A program made the translations under genes and the position numbers. Of a stretch of DNA of 64,000 bases, positions 17,799-26,581 are shown piece after piece. The stretch is from Halolamina sediminis (GTDB taxonomy: Archaea > Halobacteriota > Halobacteria > Halobacteriales > Haloferacaceae), in NCBI RefSeq assembly GCF_001282785.1, contig NZ_CVUA01000001.1, positions 744,001 through 808,000 of the forward strand, given 5' to 3'. The first letter of the stretch is position 1; every line of letters starts with the position of its first letter. Under the pieces are notes generated by a model. It saw only the letters and a list, made by a program, of their open reading frames with translations, did no database searches and was not told the origin of the DNA.

Positions 17799-18281
17799 TT
17801 ACTCCTCCATCCGTTCGACGAGATCCTCGAACTGCTGTTTCCGTTCCTCGACAGCCTCCTCGCGGAGCACCTCCTCGTCCTCTGTCGGGCACGCAAGCGA
17901 CGGCACTTCCGCCGGGGTCCCCTCCTCGTCGAGCGCGACGAAGGTGAAGAAGGAAGCCGTCGTCTTTCGTTCCTCGCCTTCCCGGGGATCCTCCGCGCGC
18001 ACGTCGACTTTCACGTCGACACTGGTGCGGCCGGTGTTGAACACGTACGCTTGGACCACCGCCACCTCGCCGAGGTCGATCGGCGAGATGAAGTCGACGT
18101 GATCCATCGACGCCGTGACGACCTGTCGGTTCGCGAAGCGCATCCCCGCGATGGCGCCACAGATGTCCATCCAGTGGAGGACGGCGCCCCCGAGCGCCCG
18201 GCCGAGGTTGTTCGTGTCGTTCGGGAGGAGGAGCTCGGTCATCTCGGTGTACGACTCCGCGAGCGTCGCCGTCTGGGTCAT
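17799..18281 (-). CDS. Acyl-CoA thioesterase (hotdog fold)
   Basis: A 160-residue hotdog-domain thioesterase of the YciA/ACOT group, which hydrolyses acyl-CoA. Diagnostic pieces are LLPNDTNNLGRALGGAVLHWMD (catalytic Asn/Asp region), the SMDHVDFISPIDLGE segment and VNTGRTSVDVKV-like strand FNTGRTSVDVKV. The last 30 residues form an acidic, charged helix. I take ATG 18281; a GTG two codons upstream is also possible. Cytoplasmic, alone. Confidence 0.85.
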   Translation of the reverse strand: MTQTATLAESYTEMTELLLPNDTNNLGRALGGAVLHWMDICGAIAGMRFANRQVVTASMDHVDFISPIDLGEVAVVQAYVFNTGRTSVDVKVDVRAEDPREGEERKTTASFFTFVALDEEGTPAEVPSLACPTEDEEVLREEAVEERKQQFEDLVERMEE

Positions 18282-18335
18282 GGGCACCGCTCCGGCCGCG
18301 GCGCACTCAAAGCCGCCGATCCCGTCGATGGCGGG

Positions 18336-18788
18336 CTACTCGTCGCCGTCGGGGCGGTCGACACCGAGCTCCTCGCGGCTGCGGCCCGCCGCGTCGAGCA
18401 CGTCGTCGTCGATCTCGATCGGGCAGTCCACCCGCACCGCGATCGCGACAGCGTCGCTGGGTCGGGCGTCGAAGGTGCGCGACTCGGGCTCGCCATCCTC
18501 GTAGCGCTGGGCGTCGATCTTCGCGTAGAACGTCCCCTCTCGGAGCTCGTCGATCCGCACGCGGTCGAACGCCCCGCCGAACTCCGTCACCATCTCGACG
18601 AGCAGGTCGTGCGTCAGCGGCCGATCGAACGGGTCGCCCGCGAGCCCGCGCTGGATCGCGTCGGCCTGATCGTCGGTGACGAAGACGGGGAGATACTCCC
18701 CGCTGGCGCGCAGCAGCGCGGCCGGGACCTCCTCCCCCGACGGCGTATTCCCCGTCGCGATGCCGGTGAGTTCGGCGACGTGGTTCAT
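18336..18788 (-). CDS. Bifunctional nuclease family protein (DUF151)
   Basis: A 150-residue protein with the DUF151/BFN domain. The hallmark RPSDAVAIAVRVDCPI is present near residue 115, with GEYLPVFVTDDQADAIQRGL and THDLLVEMVTEFGG before it. Plant and thermophile members have been reported to have nuclease activity; in archaea the role is unknown. I start at ATG 18788 (MNHVAELTG), as in family members, not at the ATG 18 codons upstream. The C-terminus is a short acidic tail. The adjacent UPF0212 gene is divergent, 80 bases away. Confidence 0.85.
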   Translation of the reverse strand: MNHVAELTGIATGNTPSGEEVPAALLRASGEYLPVFVTDDQADAIQRGLAGDPFDRPLTHDLLVEMVTEFGGAFDRVRIDELREGTFYAKIDAQRYEDGEPESRTFDARPSDAVAIAVRVDCPIEIDDDVLDAAGRSREELGVDRPDGDE

Positions 18789-18868
18789 GATGGCAGGATC
18801 GGCTCGAACCCGCAAATAGCTGTCGCGGGACCGAACGTTCATGCTGCCGGCCCGCGAACGTCCGGCCG

Positions 18869-19321
18869 ATGGACTGCCGAGTCGTGCTGGAGGCGGCGGT
18901 ACCGGTCTACGACGTGGTGACGCCCGATGCAGCCGTCGGCGCGGCCATCTCGAAGGTCGGGAAGCAGCTCAACCCCGACCTTTCCTACGTGGATATCGAG
19001 CCCCGCAACCGTCGCTCGCCCCGGGGTGCCGAGCTTCCGCCGGCGACCGTCGCCGCCGGCGAGGGGCTGGTCGCGCTCGAACTCGGGATGACGGTGTACG
19101 ACGTCGAGAGCGAGGATCACGCCGTCCGGATCGCGCGCTCGGAGATCGGCAGCCGGCTGGAAGGAATCCCGCTCGAACGCCTCTCCTGTGAGCCGGCCGA
19201 GGAGGACGAGAGCGAGACTGGGGAGATCGACGCCACCGAAGACGTCGAGCCGGCGGACGACGGCGACGAGGAGGCACTGCTCCCGGAGTTCGAAGAGATG
19301 GTCGAACAGCATCGGGAGTGA
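18869..19321 (+). CDS. UPF0212 (DUF555) protein lacking the zinc-ribbon cysteines
   Basis: A 150-residue protein whose first 110 residues match UPF0212: VVLEAAVPVYDVVT, ISKVGKQLNPDLSYVDIE and ALELGMTVYDVESEDHAVRIARSEIG. In archaeal relatives I recall a CPxCGE motif between the two blocks; here the corresponding stretch reads RSPRGAELPP, with no Cys. The only Cys residues are at position 3 and near 110 (RLSCEP). The last 40 residues are an acidic tail rich in Glu and Asp. Function of the family is unknown. Zinc binding would be lost if the motif comparison holds. Confidence 0.8.
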   Translation: MDCRVVLEAAVPVYDVVTPDAAVGAAISKVGKQLNPDLSYVDIEPRNRRSPRGAELPPATVAAGEGLVALELGMTVYDVESEDHAVRIARSEIGSRLEGIPLERLSCEPAEEDESETGEIDATEDVEPADDGDEEALLPEFEEMVEQHRE

Positions 19322-19558
19322 AACCGATCACGGCGTGTGACCTGCCGCGCGCTCCGTCGCGCCGCCGCGGAGCCCATGCCGTGATCGTGTAGTAACCCAG
19401 TCGCGGCGCGCGACCGGCGACCGACGCCATGTCGGTCGTCGGAACCGATCCCGTGATCGTGTAACACCGAGTTTCGGCGCGTGCCTGCCGCGCGCTCTGT
19501 TCGCTGCGAACGGCACCGCCGCTCCCGAGCGTGAGTCGCAGGAGGTGATGTCGGCGCG
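19322..19558. repeat. Imperfect direct repeats between UPF0212 and UPF0058 genes
   Basis: The spacer has repeated segments: CCTGCCGCGCGCTC at 19341-19354 and again at 19484-19497, and a CCGTGATCGTGTA element at 19379-19391 and 19451-19463, each followed by an A/C-rich stretch and CGGCGCG. AACCGATC occurs near 19322 and 19443. The units are not evenly spaced, so this looks like a decayed tandem duplication, not an array. No gene is seen. Confidence 0.5.
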
Positions 19559-19789
19559 TCAGTCGGCCGTCGCGGGGATCGCTTCCGTCTCGTCCGGTGA
19601 GCCAGTCAGTCCGTCGACGAGTTCGAAGACGGCGCGCTTGTGGTCGGTTTTCGAGCGGTGGATCGACGTCGGCTGGACCCCGAACTCCTCGTAGCCGCTC
19701 AGGTCGACGTCCGGTTCCCCGGTCTCTTCGTACTCGGCTCGTACCTCCGAGAGAAGACCGTGGAGGTGAATGAGCTCCTGTTTCTTCAT
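19559..19789 (-). CDS. UPF0058 family protein
   Basis: A 76-residue protein that matches the haloarchaeal UPF0058 family almost end to end: MKKQELIHLHGLLSEVRAEY at the start, then YEEFGVQPTSIHRSKTDHKRAVFEL. The ATG at 19789 gives the family's usual start; two extra codons upstream are in frame. It is helical, cytoplasmic and of unknown function. A TATA-like CCCTATAACC on the minus strand (about 19815-19824) lies some 30 bases upstream. Confidence 0.85.
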   Translation of the reverse strand: MKKQELIHLHGLLSEVRAEYEETGEPDVDLSGYEEFGVQPTSIHRSKTDHKRAVFELVDGLTGSPDETEAIPATAD

Positions 19790-20040
19790 ATCCACCGTTC
19801 TCTACCGTCCGGAGGGTTATAGGGTTACTTTGAGTATTGTTAACAAACAAGGCCCACACAGCGGCTGGTTCGCCCGAAATCGGCGAAATCAGTGAAACCG
19901 CCAACATGTCGGGCGTGCCGCGGCGGCGTTCCGCCGTGCACCCGGATCGACGTCGTCGCCCTCGTGCGGATCGTTAGCGTGATCACGACCCGCCCGTCGG
20001 GTTTCAGACGTTTCAAGTCGGTCCACGCGGAGGTCCGGGT

Positions 20041-20469
20041 ATGGAGACCACCGATCCGGCGTCGCTGATCGAGCGGGCCCGCGACGCCCTCGACGCCGCC
20101 TACGTCCCCTACTCCGAGTATCGCGTCGGCGCTGCGGTCCTCACCGACGCCGGGGAGATCTTTACCGGCTGTAACATCGAGAACGCCAACTACAGCAATG
20201 CCCTCCACGCCGAGGAGGTCGCGGTCGGCAGCGCGGTCCGGGCGGGCCACCGCTCGATCGCGGCGGTCGCGGTCACCTCCGCGGAGCGCGACGGCGTCAC
20301 GCCGTGTGGGATGTGCCGACAGACCCTCGCGGAGTTCGGCGACGAGGACGTGCCGGTGTACTGCGACACGGGCGACGGGGAGTACAACGAGTACTCGCTG
20401 GGCGAGCTCATCCCCGACACGATCACCCCGGGGATGCTGGGGATCGACCCCGAAGCCGACGACGACTGA
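20041..20469 (+). CDS. cdd: Cytidine deaminase
   Basis: A 142-residue zinc enzyme that deaminates cytidine and deoxycytidine for pyrimidine salvage. The zinc and proton-transfer residues are visible: His56 and Glu58 in HAEE, and Cys89/Cys92 in PCGMCRQ. The substrate loop YVPYSEYRVGAA and FTGCNIENANYS are typical of the tetrameric class. The C-terminus is a short acidic tail. The 50 bases to the downstream acetyltransferase suggest co-transcription. Confidence 0.93.
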   Translation: METTDPASLIERARDALDAAYVPYSEYRVGAAVLTDAGEIFTGCNIENANYSNALHAEEVAVGSAVRAGHRSIAAVAVTSAERDGVTPCGMCRQTLAEFGDEDVPVYCDTGDGEYNEYSLGELIPDTITPGMLGIDPEADDD

Positions 20470-20517
20470 CCCCGAACCCGCGGAAGCCATTTGCCCCCCG
20501 GGGCCATACGGCCGTAC

Positions 20518-21099
20518 ATGTACGTCCGCGACGCACGGAACCGGGACGAGGCGTGGTTGCTCGACCGGATCGAGGAGATGGGGCTCGACAGCACCGCCTT
20601 CCGCTCGCGGGACTACGTGATCGCGGTCGACGAACGGACGAACGACCGGGCCGGCTTCGGCCGCTACCGCATCCACAAGACCGACCAGGGGGAGGTCTGT
20701 GAGCTCACCGGGATCGGCGTCGTGGACGGCTGGCGCGGGCAGGGTGTCGGCGCCCACGTCGTCGAGCGGCTGATCGACCTCGCGGCCGACAACGAGTTCG
20801 AGACGGTGTACTCGATCACCGATAGCGACGACTACCTCCAACAGTTCGGCTTCGAGACCGCCGACGCCGACGCGCGCCCGCCGGTGATCCGCGACCGACT
20901 CGAACAGAAACGCGAGGAGGTCGACGAGGACGTGGCCGTCGTGGCGATCGACACCGGTGCCTTCGAGATGCCCGCCGAGCTCCGCGAGCGGTTCAAGAAC
21001 GCCGAGAAAGGCGGCAACGAGACCGAGGAGCCCGAGGAGAGCGCCGAGGACTTCGGCATCGACGCGGAGGAAGCGACGTACAAGTACGACACCGGATAG
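20518..21099 (+). CDS. GNAT family acetyltransferase
   Basis: A 193-residue protein with a GNAT fold. The acetyl-CoA loop is at ELTGIGVVDGWRGQGVGAHVVERL (pattern RGQGVG), followed by SITDSDDYLQQFGFE. The ATG at 20518 (MYVRDARNRDEAWLL) starts directly with the fold's first strand. After the GNAT core (about 150 residues) there is an acidic, Glu-rich tail with a coil tendency ending in EATYKYDTG. Haloarchaeal relatives are annotated only as N-acetyltransferases; the substrate is unknown. Follows cdd by 48 bases. Confidence 0.75.
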   Translation: MYVRDARNRDEAWLLDRIEEMGLDSTAFRSRDYVIAVDERTNDRAGFGRYRIHKTDQGEVCELTGIGVVDGWRGQGVGAHVVERLIDLAADNEFETVYSITDSDDYLQQFGFETADADARPPVIRDRLEQKREEVDEDVAVVAIDTGAFEMPAELRERFKNAEKGGNETEEPEESAEDFGIDAEEATYKYDTG

Positions 21100-21114
21100 T
21101 CCGTTCCGCCGGCT

Positions 21115-22656
21115 CTACTCGTCCTCGTCGGGATCCTCCCCGCGAGCCCGTTTGTACATCGCGAGCGCCTCCTCGCGACGCTCGCTATGGTCGACGATCG
21201 GGTCCGGGTAGTCGACGCCCAGCTCCTCACGTTCCGCGTCGCTCTTCTCGACCCAGCCGTGGATCTCTTCGGCGTCGAGCCCCCGGAGCTCAGGGACGTA
21301 CTCCCTGATGTACTCGGCGTCGGGGTCGTATCGCTCGCCCTGCGTGGCGGGGTTGAAGATCCGGAAGTACGGCTGGGCGTCGGTGCCGGTCGAGGCCGCC
21401 CACTGCCAGCCGCCGTTGTCGTTCGCGGTGTCGTGGTCGACGAGCCGGTCGCGGAAGTGGGCGTAGCCCGCCCGCCAGTCCCACAGCAGATCCTTCGTGA
21501 GGAAGGAGGCGACGATCATCCGCACGCGGTTGTGCATCCACGCCTCCTCGCGGAGCTGACGCATCCCGGCGTCGACGATCGGATAGCCCGTCTCGCCGGC
21601 CTTCCACGCGGCGAGCTCGTCGTCGTCGTTGCGCCAGTCGATCGGCTTCTCGTAGGACTTGTAGTTCGCCGTCACGATCTCGGGGTTGAAGTAGAGCACC
21701 TGCGCGTAGAACTCCCGCCACGCTAACTGCGACTGGAACGTCCGGACGCTCTCCTGCGCCGGCCCGAGTTCGTCGTTGTCGTCGCCGTCCGCCTCACCCC
21801 CTGACTCGTCCCGCTGTTGGTCGCGTCGTTCGGCCTCCTCCATCGCCGCTTCGGTCGCGTCGTACACCTCCCGAAGGCCGATGGTCCCGAACCGGAGGTG
21901 TGGCGAGAGCCGCGAACTCCCCTCCCGCGCAGGGTACTCCCGTTCTTCCTCGTACTCGAAGATCCCCGCCGAACAGAACGCTTCGAGCCGGTCGCGGGCA
22001 GCCGTCGTTCCTCCGGCCTGCACGTCGGCGTCCGGCTCCTCGAACCCCAACTCCTCGATCGACGGAAGCTCTGCCTGCAGCGCGTCGTCGAGGTCGAACT
22101 CACCTGTGAACGAGTCCACCAGCGCGTTCGGGGCGAGCGCGTCGGCGTCCGCGAGGTCACCAGCGTCGGGCGCCTCGAACGGGTCGGGCTTCTCGCGGTC
22201 GCGCCACTTCTTCCAGAAGTAGGTGTACACCGAGTACGGCTCGCCGGCGTTGGTCCGGATCGTTCCCGGCTCGTGGAGCACCGCGTCGTGGTGCGTTTCC
22301 GTGTCGACGCCCGCCCCGTCGAGCGCCGCCTCGACTCGGTCGTCGCGGTCCTGTGCCAGCCCGGAGTAGTCCGCGTTCCAGTGGACTGTCCCGGTGTCGA
22401 CGGCCGCCGCGAGCGCGGGCAGCACCTCGGCGGGGTCACCCCGGGCCACCACGAGATCGCTCCGCCGTTCTCGGTACGCCTCACGGAGTTCCGCGAGCGA
22501 GTCGAGCATGAACCGCACTCGGGCGTCGCTCCCGTGTTCGAGCACGGCTGAATCGAAGACGAACACCGGAACCACTCCGTCGGCATCGTCGGCCGCCGCC
22601 GCAAGCCCGCGGTTATCGCTCGCCCGCAGATCCCGTCGGTGCCAGAAGATCGCCAT
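21115..22656 (-). CDS. phr: Deoxyribodipyrimidine photolyase (class I)
   Basis: A 513-residue FAD enzyme that repairs UV-made pyrimidine dimers using light. The N-terminal antenna-cofactor domain starts MAIFWHRRDLRASDN. The FAD domain has the family blocks FQSQLAWREFYAQVLYF, DAGMRQLREEAWMHNRVRM and the DNA/FAD-contacting DHDTANDNGGWQW. An acidic insertion of about 30 residues (rich in Asp, Glu, Gln) sits near residue 280. High-light habitats of haloarchaea fit the gene. It ends 13 bases from the convergent acetyltransferase gene. Confidence 0.93.
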   Translation of the reverse strand: MAIFWHRRDLRASDNRGLAAAADDADGVVPVFVFDSAVLEHGSDARVRFMLDSLAELREAYRERRSDLVVARGDPAEVLPALAAAVDTGTVHWNADYSGLAQDRDDRVEAALDGAGVDTETHHDAVLHEPGTIRTNAGEPYSVYTYFWKKWRDREKPDPFEAPDAGDLADADALAPNALVDSFTGEFDLDDALQAELPSIEELGFEEPDADVQAGGTTAARDRLEAFCSAGIFEYEEEREYPAREGSSRLSPHLRFGTIGLREVYDATEAAMEEAERRDQQRDESGGEADGDDNDELGPAQESVRTFQSQLAWREFYAQVLYFNPEIVTANYKSYEKPIDWRNDDDELAAWKAGETGYPIVDAGMRQLREEAWMHNRVRMIVASFLTKDLLWDWRAGYAHFRDRLVDHDTANDNGGWQWAASTGTDAQPYFRIFNPATQGERYDPDAEYIREYVPELRGLDAEEIHGWVEKSDAEREELGVDYPDPIVDHSERREEALAMYKRARGEDPDEDE

Positions 22657-22755
22657 ACCGGCACGTCGGCCGGCGGTTCCCTGAAACTACTGGCACCGGC
22701 CCCCACAAACGTTTATCAGCCATCGCGCGCCAGTTCTACCCCACGAGAACCGACA

Positions 22756-23940
22756 ATGTCCCCGCGACGTCCCTCCAGCCCGCGCCTCCGCGTCGGAAGC
22801 ATCGCCGTCGTGCTCGTGCTGGCGGTTGCTGCGCCGCCGACGGTGGCCGCTGTCGGCGGCCCCAGCACCGCCGAGCAGCTTGACGAAACGGCTGCCCCAG
22901 CCGTGGGGAACCTCAGCGCGACACTCCCACCGCCCGACGCGGAACCGGACGAGATCCGTGCTGCCGCAGCGGCCGGCCGACTGGCACCGACCGACGCCGT
23001 CCACCCGAACGGCACCGTGCTGTTCCGGCTGAACGGCAGCACGGCCACGGAGCCGTCGAACGACTCCACGCTCGGCGACGTGCTGCAGTTCGGTATGCGC
23101 CAGACCGAGGCGTCGACGACGCCCGAGCGACTGCCGCTCCGGCTGAACACGTCGAGATCCGGCGACGCCGTCCGGACGTTCGTCGTCGACGATGACCGCT
23201 ACGTCGTCGTCGATCTCCCGAACGCGACGTGGGAGTACGACGGCGAACCCGGAACTCACGCGCTCGACCCACGGCCCCGGGTCGCGCAGGGATACGTCGC
23301 GACCCTGACGATCGCCGCGAACGAGACGAGGATCTCCCGAAACACGACCGTCCAACTGACCGAACCACAGATCGACGGCGACGCCGAAGTCGACGCCGGC
23401 GAGGTCGCGATCCTGACCGTCGGCATGCCGGGCACGCGGGTCGCGACGCTCGTCGTCGGCACCGAGGACGCTGGCTCCCGTGCCGGGCTCATAGTCGTCG
23501 ACGAGGACGCCGACGGCAGGGTCGACGTTCGGCTCGACACCGACGCCGAGAGTCTCGAAGCGGCGTTCAGCGCCGTCGGCGCGGACGTGGTTCGACGCCA
23601 CCCGGCCGCCGGGTTCACGACGTGGAACGGGACGCTCCCGCCGGGCGAGTATCGGCTCGGGGCCGACGTCGGGGAGCCCGAAACGGTCGCCGCGGAGCGG
23701 TACGACTGGGGGCCGGTGCTGACGGTCGGCGAGCCAGCCTCCGGTTCGGCGACGCCGACAGCCACCGCTTCGCCGACGACCACGCAGTCATCGACACCGA
23801 CGCAGTCGCCGACATCGACTGAGACAACCACGGCGACTGCCGTAACGACGACGGAGTCGCCCGGGTTCGGTGTCGTGACCGCGGTGCCCGCGCTGGCGGT
23901 CGTCGTGTTCGTCGCGAGAGGGAACCGGCTGGAGCTCTGA
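22756..23940 (+). CDS. PGF-CTERM surface protein, paralogue 1
   Basis: A 394-residue secreted protein. From ATG 22756 there is a Sec-type signal (SIAVVLVLAVAAPPTVAA). The body is an extracellular beta-rich domain with several N-glycosylation sequons, and has TVLFRLNGST, GDVLQFGMRQTEA and VVDDDRYVVVDLPNATWEY blocks. A Ser/Thr/Pro-rich linker (about residues 330-365) leads to the sorting signal SPGFGVVTAVPALAVVVF and a short basic end (RGNRLEL), recognised by archaeosortase A, which attaches the protein to a lipid. The tail is one residue group longer after the helix than in standard PGF-CTERM. Paralogous to the following gene. Confidence 0.8.
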   Translation: MSPRRPSSPRLRVGSIAVVLVLAVAAPPTVAAVGGPSTAEQLDETAAPAVGNLSATLPPPDAEPDEIRAAAAAGRLAPTDAVHPNGTVLFRLNGSTATEPSNDSTLGDVLQFGMRQTEASTTPERLPLRLNTSRSGDAVRTFVVDDDRYVVVDLPNATWEYDGEPGTHALDPRPRVAQGYVATLTIAANETRISRNTTVQLTEPQIDGDAEVDAGEVAILTVGMPGTRVATLVVGTEDAGSRAGLIVVDEDADGRVDVRLDTDAESLEAAFSAVGADVVRRHPAAGFTTWNGTLPPGEYRLGADVGEPETVAAERYDWGPVLTVGEPASGSATPTATASPTTTQSSTPTQSPTSTETTTATAVTTTESPGFGVVTAVPALAVVVFVARGNRLEL

Positions 23941-24175
23941 CCCCCTCGACCGGCGAATTTTGCCGATAGCGCGGCGTCAACGGGGCCCAAACACCGTTCG
24001 GAAGGGAAGCGTTTAGTTCGCCCCGGAAAACCGACAGATAGCGGTCGGATCCTCCGCCAGCCCCCGCCCAGTATCGCCCTCCGCCGGAGCGACTGTGCTT
24101 CCAGCACCGGCCAACGCCGCCGAACCCCGGAGCGATCAGGGGATGGGGTCGCGGGCCGTCGATCCGACACGATCC

Positions 24176-25159
24176 ATGAACGCACGACACACCGCACTCT
24201 CACTCGCAGTCGTACTGCTCGTCGCCGCCGCCGCACCCGCGGCCGCGACCGCACCTATCGGCGAGGATGCCGTCGGCGACCTCACCGTGACGACGGCGCC
24301 GGCGACCGCCTCGGCCTCTGCTGCCGCGGAGGCTGCCACGGCGGCCGACTCGACCGATAGCCTCGTCGCCGCGAGCGACGTGGCCGTGTTCCGACTCAAC
24401 GCCTCCGGCGTGCCCGCCGAAGCCGACGACGACGGGACGCTGCTCGGCGACGAACTGACGCTCTCGCTCCGACAGACCGCGAGCAGCGTCGACACGAACG
24501 CCACCGCGAAGACGATGGATGCGACCGCCGACAGCGACGGGGTCGCCGTCCGCGCCACCGAGAGTGCCGTCTACGTCGCGGTCGACCTCGCGACGGCGGC
24601 GTTCCAGCAGGGCAACGGCACCCCGACCGCGGCGGTCGGGGACAGTTTCACCGCCACGGCGACGGTGACCGACGCGGTCACCGAGGGCGAGAACTACACT
24701 CGAACGGCGACGTTCGGCGTCGTCGAGCCGTCGGTCAACTTCGTCGGCGGCGTCGACGAAGCGACCGCCGGCGACACCGCCGAGTTCACCGCCGCGACGC
24801 TGCTTTCTCCCGGCACCTCGCTGACGGTCGCACTCTCGCCCAGCGAGACCGGTGAGACACAGACCACACAGGTGACTGTCGGCGCAGACGGCCGCGCGAC
24901 CGGCGAACTCTCCTTCGACGGGTTCGACGCGGGCGAGGAGTACACGGTTCGCGTCACCGCCGAGGAGACCGACCTGAACGCGACCGTGACGGGCACGACG
25001 GGGGCCGCTTCGACCGACACGCCCGCCCCGACCGAGAGCCCCACGGTGACTGACACCACAGCGTCGAGCGAGACCAGTACGTCCGGACCCGGCTTCGGCG
25101 TCGTCGCCGCGCTGCTCGCGCTGCTCGGTGCCGGCGCCGTCGTCGGCCGTCGCGCGTAA
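24176..25159 (+). CDS. PGF-CTERM surface protein, paralogue 2
   Basis: A 327-residue secreted protein, start ATG 24176. Signal peptide: LSLAVVLLVAAAAPAAATA. The body repeats the layout of the preceding gene: VAVFRLNASG, GDELTLSLRQTASS and AVYVAVDLATAAFQ occupy matching positions, so the two arose by tandem duplication. A threonine-rich linker (TPAPTESPTVTDTTASS) precedes GPGFGVVAALLALLGAGAVVGRR, a standard PGF-CTERM tail with terminal arginines. Function is unknown; it is probably a cell-surface binding or structural protein. The 235 bases between the genes hold no gene. Confidence 0.82.
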   Translation: MNARHTALSLAVVLLVAAAAPAAATAPIGEDAVGDLTVTTAPATASASAAAEAATAADSTDSLVAASDVAVFRLNASGVPAEADDDGTLLGDELTLSLRQTASSVDTNATAKTMDATADSDGVAVRATESAVYVAVDLATAAFQQGNGTPTAAVGDSFTATATVTDAVTEGENYTRTATFGVVEPSVNFVGGVDEATAGDTAEFTAATLLSPGTSLTVALSPSETGETQTTQVTVGADGRATGELSFDGFDAGEEYTVRVTAEETDLNATVTGTTGAASTDTPAPTESPTVTDTTASSETSTSGPGFGVVAALLALLGAGAVVGRRA

Positions 25160-25212
25160 CCCCCGGAGTATCGAAGCGAAACCCCTTTTCGATCCTCCCC
25201 CGCAGTCGGCGT

Positions 25213-26580
25213 GTGAACCAGGAACGCCTGCAGTTCTGGTCGCTCTACCTCTCTCGGTTCGCGACGGGCTTTGGCTACTCGACGCTCGCGCTGCTGATCC
25301 CGTTCTACATCGAGGTGCTGAACGCCTCGGACTTCATGGGCGGGCTGTTCATCACGGGGTTTACGCTGGCACAGACGATCGTGGTGATCCCGCTGGCGTG
25401 GGCGGGCGACCGTTTCGACAAGAAGAAAGTGCTGCTCGGGGTGTTGAGCGTGAGCGTGCTCGCCTACGTCGCGTTCGCGAACGTCCAGCCGATCGGCGAC
25501 GCCGTCGCCGGCGTCGCGGGCTCGTTCCTCGGCGTGGAGCTCTCGACGAGCTTCGCCGACAGCACCGCGTTCATCGGCGTCCGCGCGCTGCAGGGCGTCG
25601 CCGTCACCGGTTCGGGGCTGATGACGCTCTCGCTCGTCGGCGAGCTCGCCGACCACGGCGAGCGGGCCAACAGCATCGGGAAGGCCAACTCGGTCCGCTT
25701 CCTCGCGTCGATCCTCGGGATGATCATCGCGGGCGGACTGTACCAGGTCATCGGCTTCACGCCGATCTACACGGTCATCGTCGCCTCCTTCGCGCTCGCG
25801 ATCGCGGGCGTCTGGCTCTACCTCCCGGCCGACGAGAGCCGCTCGTACGGCAACCCGTTCGCGGGGCTGGCGCTCAACAAGCGCATCATCACGCTCACCT
25901 CGTTCCGCGCGCAGTACGCCGTCGCCGTCACCGTCGTCCGGTCGTGGGTGAGCATCTTCGCCGGCGTCTCGGCGGCCCGGGGCGGGCTGGCGTACGCCGG
26001 GCTGGCGGTCGCGTTCGTCCTCGTCGCCGAGAAGCTCACGAACATGCTCTGTCAGCCGTTCACCGGCCGCCTCTCCGACGACTACGGGCGCTCGCTGTTC
26101 GTGTTCGCCGGCGGCGGCGCGTACGGGCTGGTCGCGCTCGCGGTCCCGTTCACGCCGGCGATCGGGGCGGCGATCGGGCTCCCCGAGACGTACGAGCTGA
26201 TCGTCCCGTCGCTGCTCAGCGACCTGGTCGGCGTCGGCGCGGGGTACTCGCTGCTCGGGAAGCTCGGTCCGGCCTTTATCCCCCTCCTCGTGATCAACGG
26301 CCTGCTCGGCGTCGTCGACGCGTTCCGGGAGCCCGCGAGCATGGCGCTGTTCGCCGACGAGGGCGCCGACGAGGGCGGGATCGCCGCCAGCTTCGGCATC
26401 CGCGAGCTCGTCTGGCGCCCGGGAAGCGTGCTCGGCCCCGTGCTCGCCGGCTGGCTCTGGAGCCAGTACGGCATCGCGACGGTGTTCTTCGTCGGCGGCG
26501 CGTTCGCGGTGACGGGCGCGCTCACGTTCGCGGTCGTACTCACGTGGTTCCACGGCCGCGGCGCGCTGACGGAGTGGTAG
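25213..26580 (+). CDS. MFS transporter
   Basis: A 455-residue major facilitator with about twelve membrane segments, GTG start at 25213. Typical MFS features are the loop-2/3 motif AWAGDRFDKKKVLLG after the second segment and, in the second half, LCQPFTGRLSDDYGRSLF. A central hydrophilic loop holds LGVELSTSFADSTAF. Substrate cannot be told; the family includes drug and sugar exporters. It stands alone between the PGF-CTERM pair and the HAD gene, ending only one base from the convergent HAD gene's stop. Confidence 0.8.
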   Translation: MNQERLQFWSLYLSRFATGFGYSTLALLIPFYIEVLNASDFMGGLFITGFTLAQTIVVIPLAWAGDRFDKKKVLLGVLSVSVLAYVAFANVQPIGDAVAGVAGSFLGVELSTSFADSTAFIGVRALQGVAVTGSGLMTLSLVGELADHGERANSIGKANSVRFLASILGMIIAGGLYQVIGFTPIYTVIVASFALAIAGVWLYLPADESRSYGNPFAGLALNKRIITLTSFRAQYAVAVTVVRSWVSIFAGVSAARGGLAYAGLAVAFVLVAEKLTNMLCQPFTGRLSDDYGRSLFVFAGGGAYGLVALAVPFTPAIGAAIGLPETYELIVPSLLSDLVGVGAGYSLLGKLGPAFIPLLVINGLLGVVDAFREPASMALFADEGADEGGIAASFGIRELVWRPGSVLGPVLAGWLWSQYGIATVFFVGGAFAVTGALTFAVVLTWFHGRGALTEW

Positions 26581-26581
26581 C

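Noticed and set aside
19379-19468. The repeated CCGTGATCGTGTA elements as a tRNA or CRISPR array
   Set aside because: No cloverleaf can be drawn, and there are only two irregular copies without spacers of equal size.
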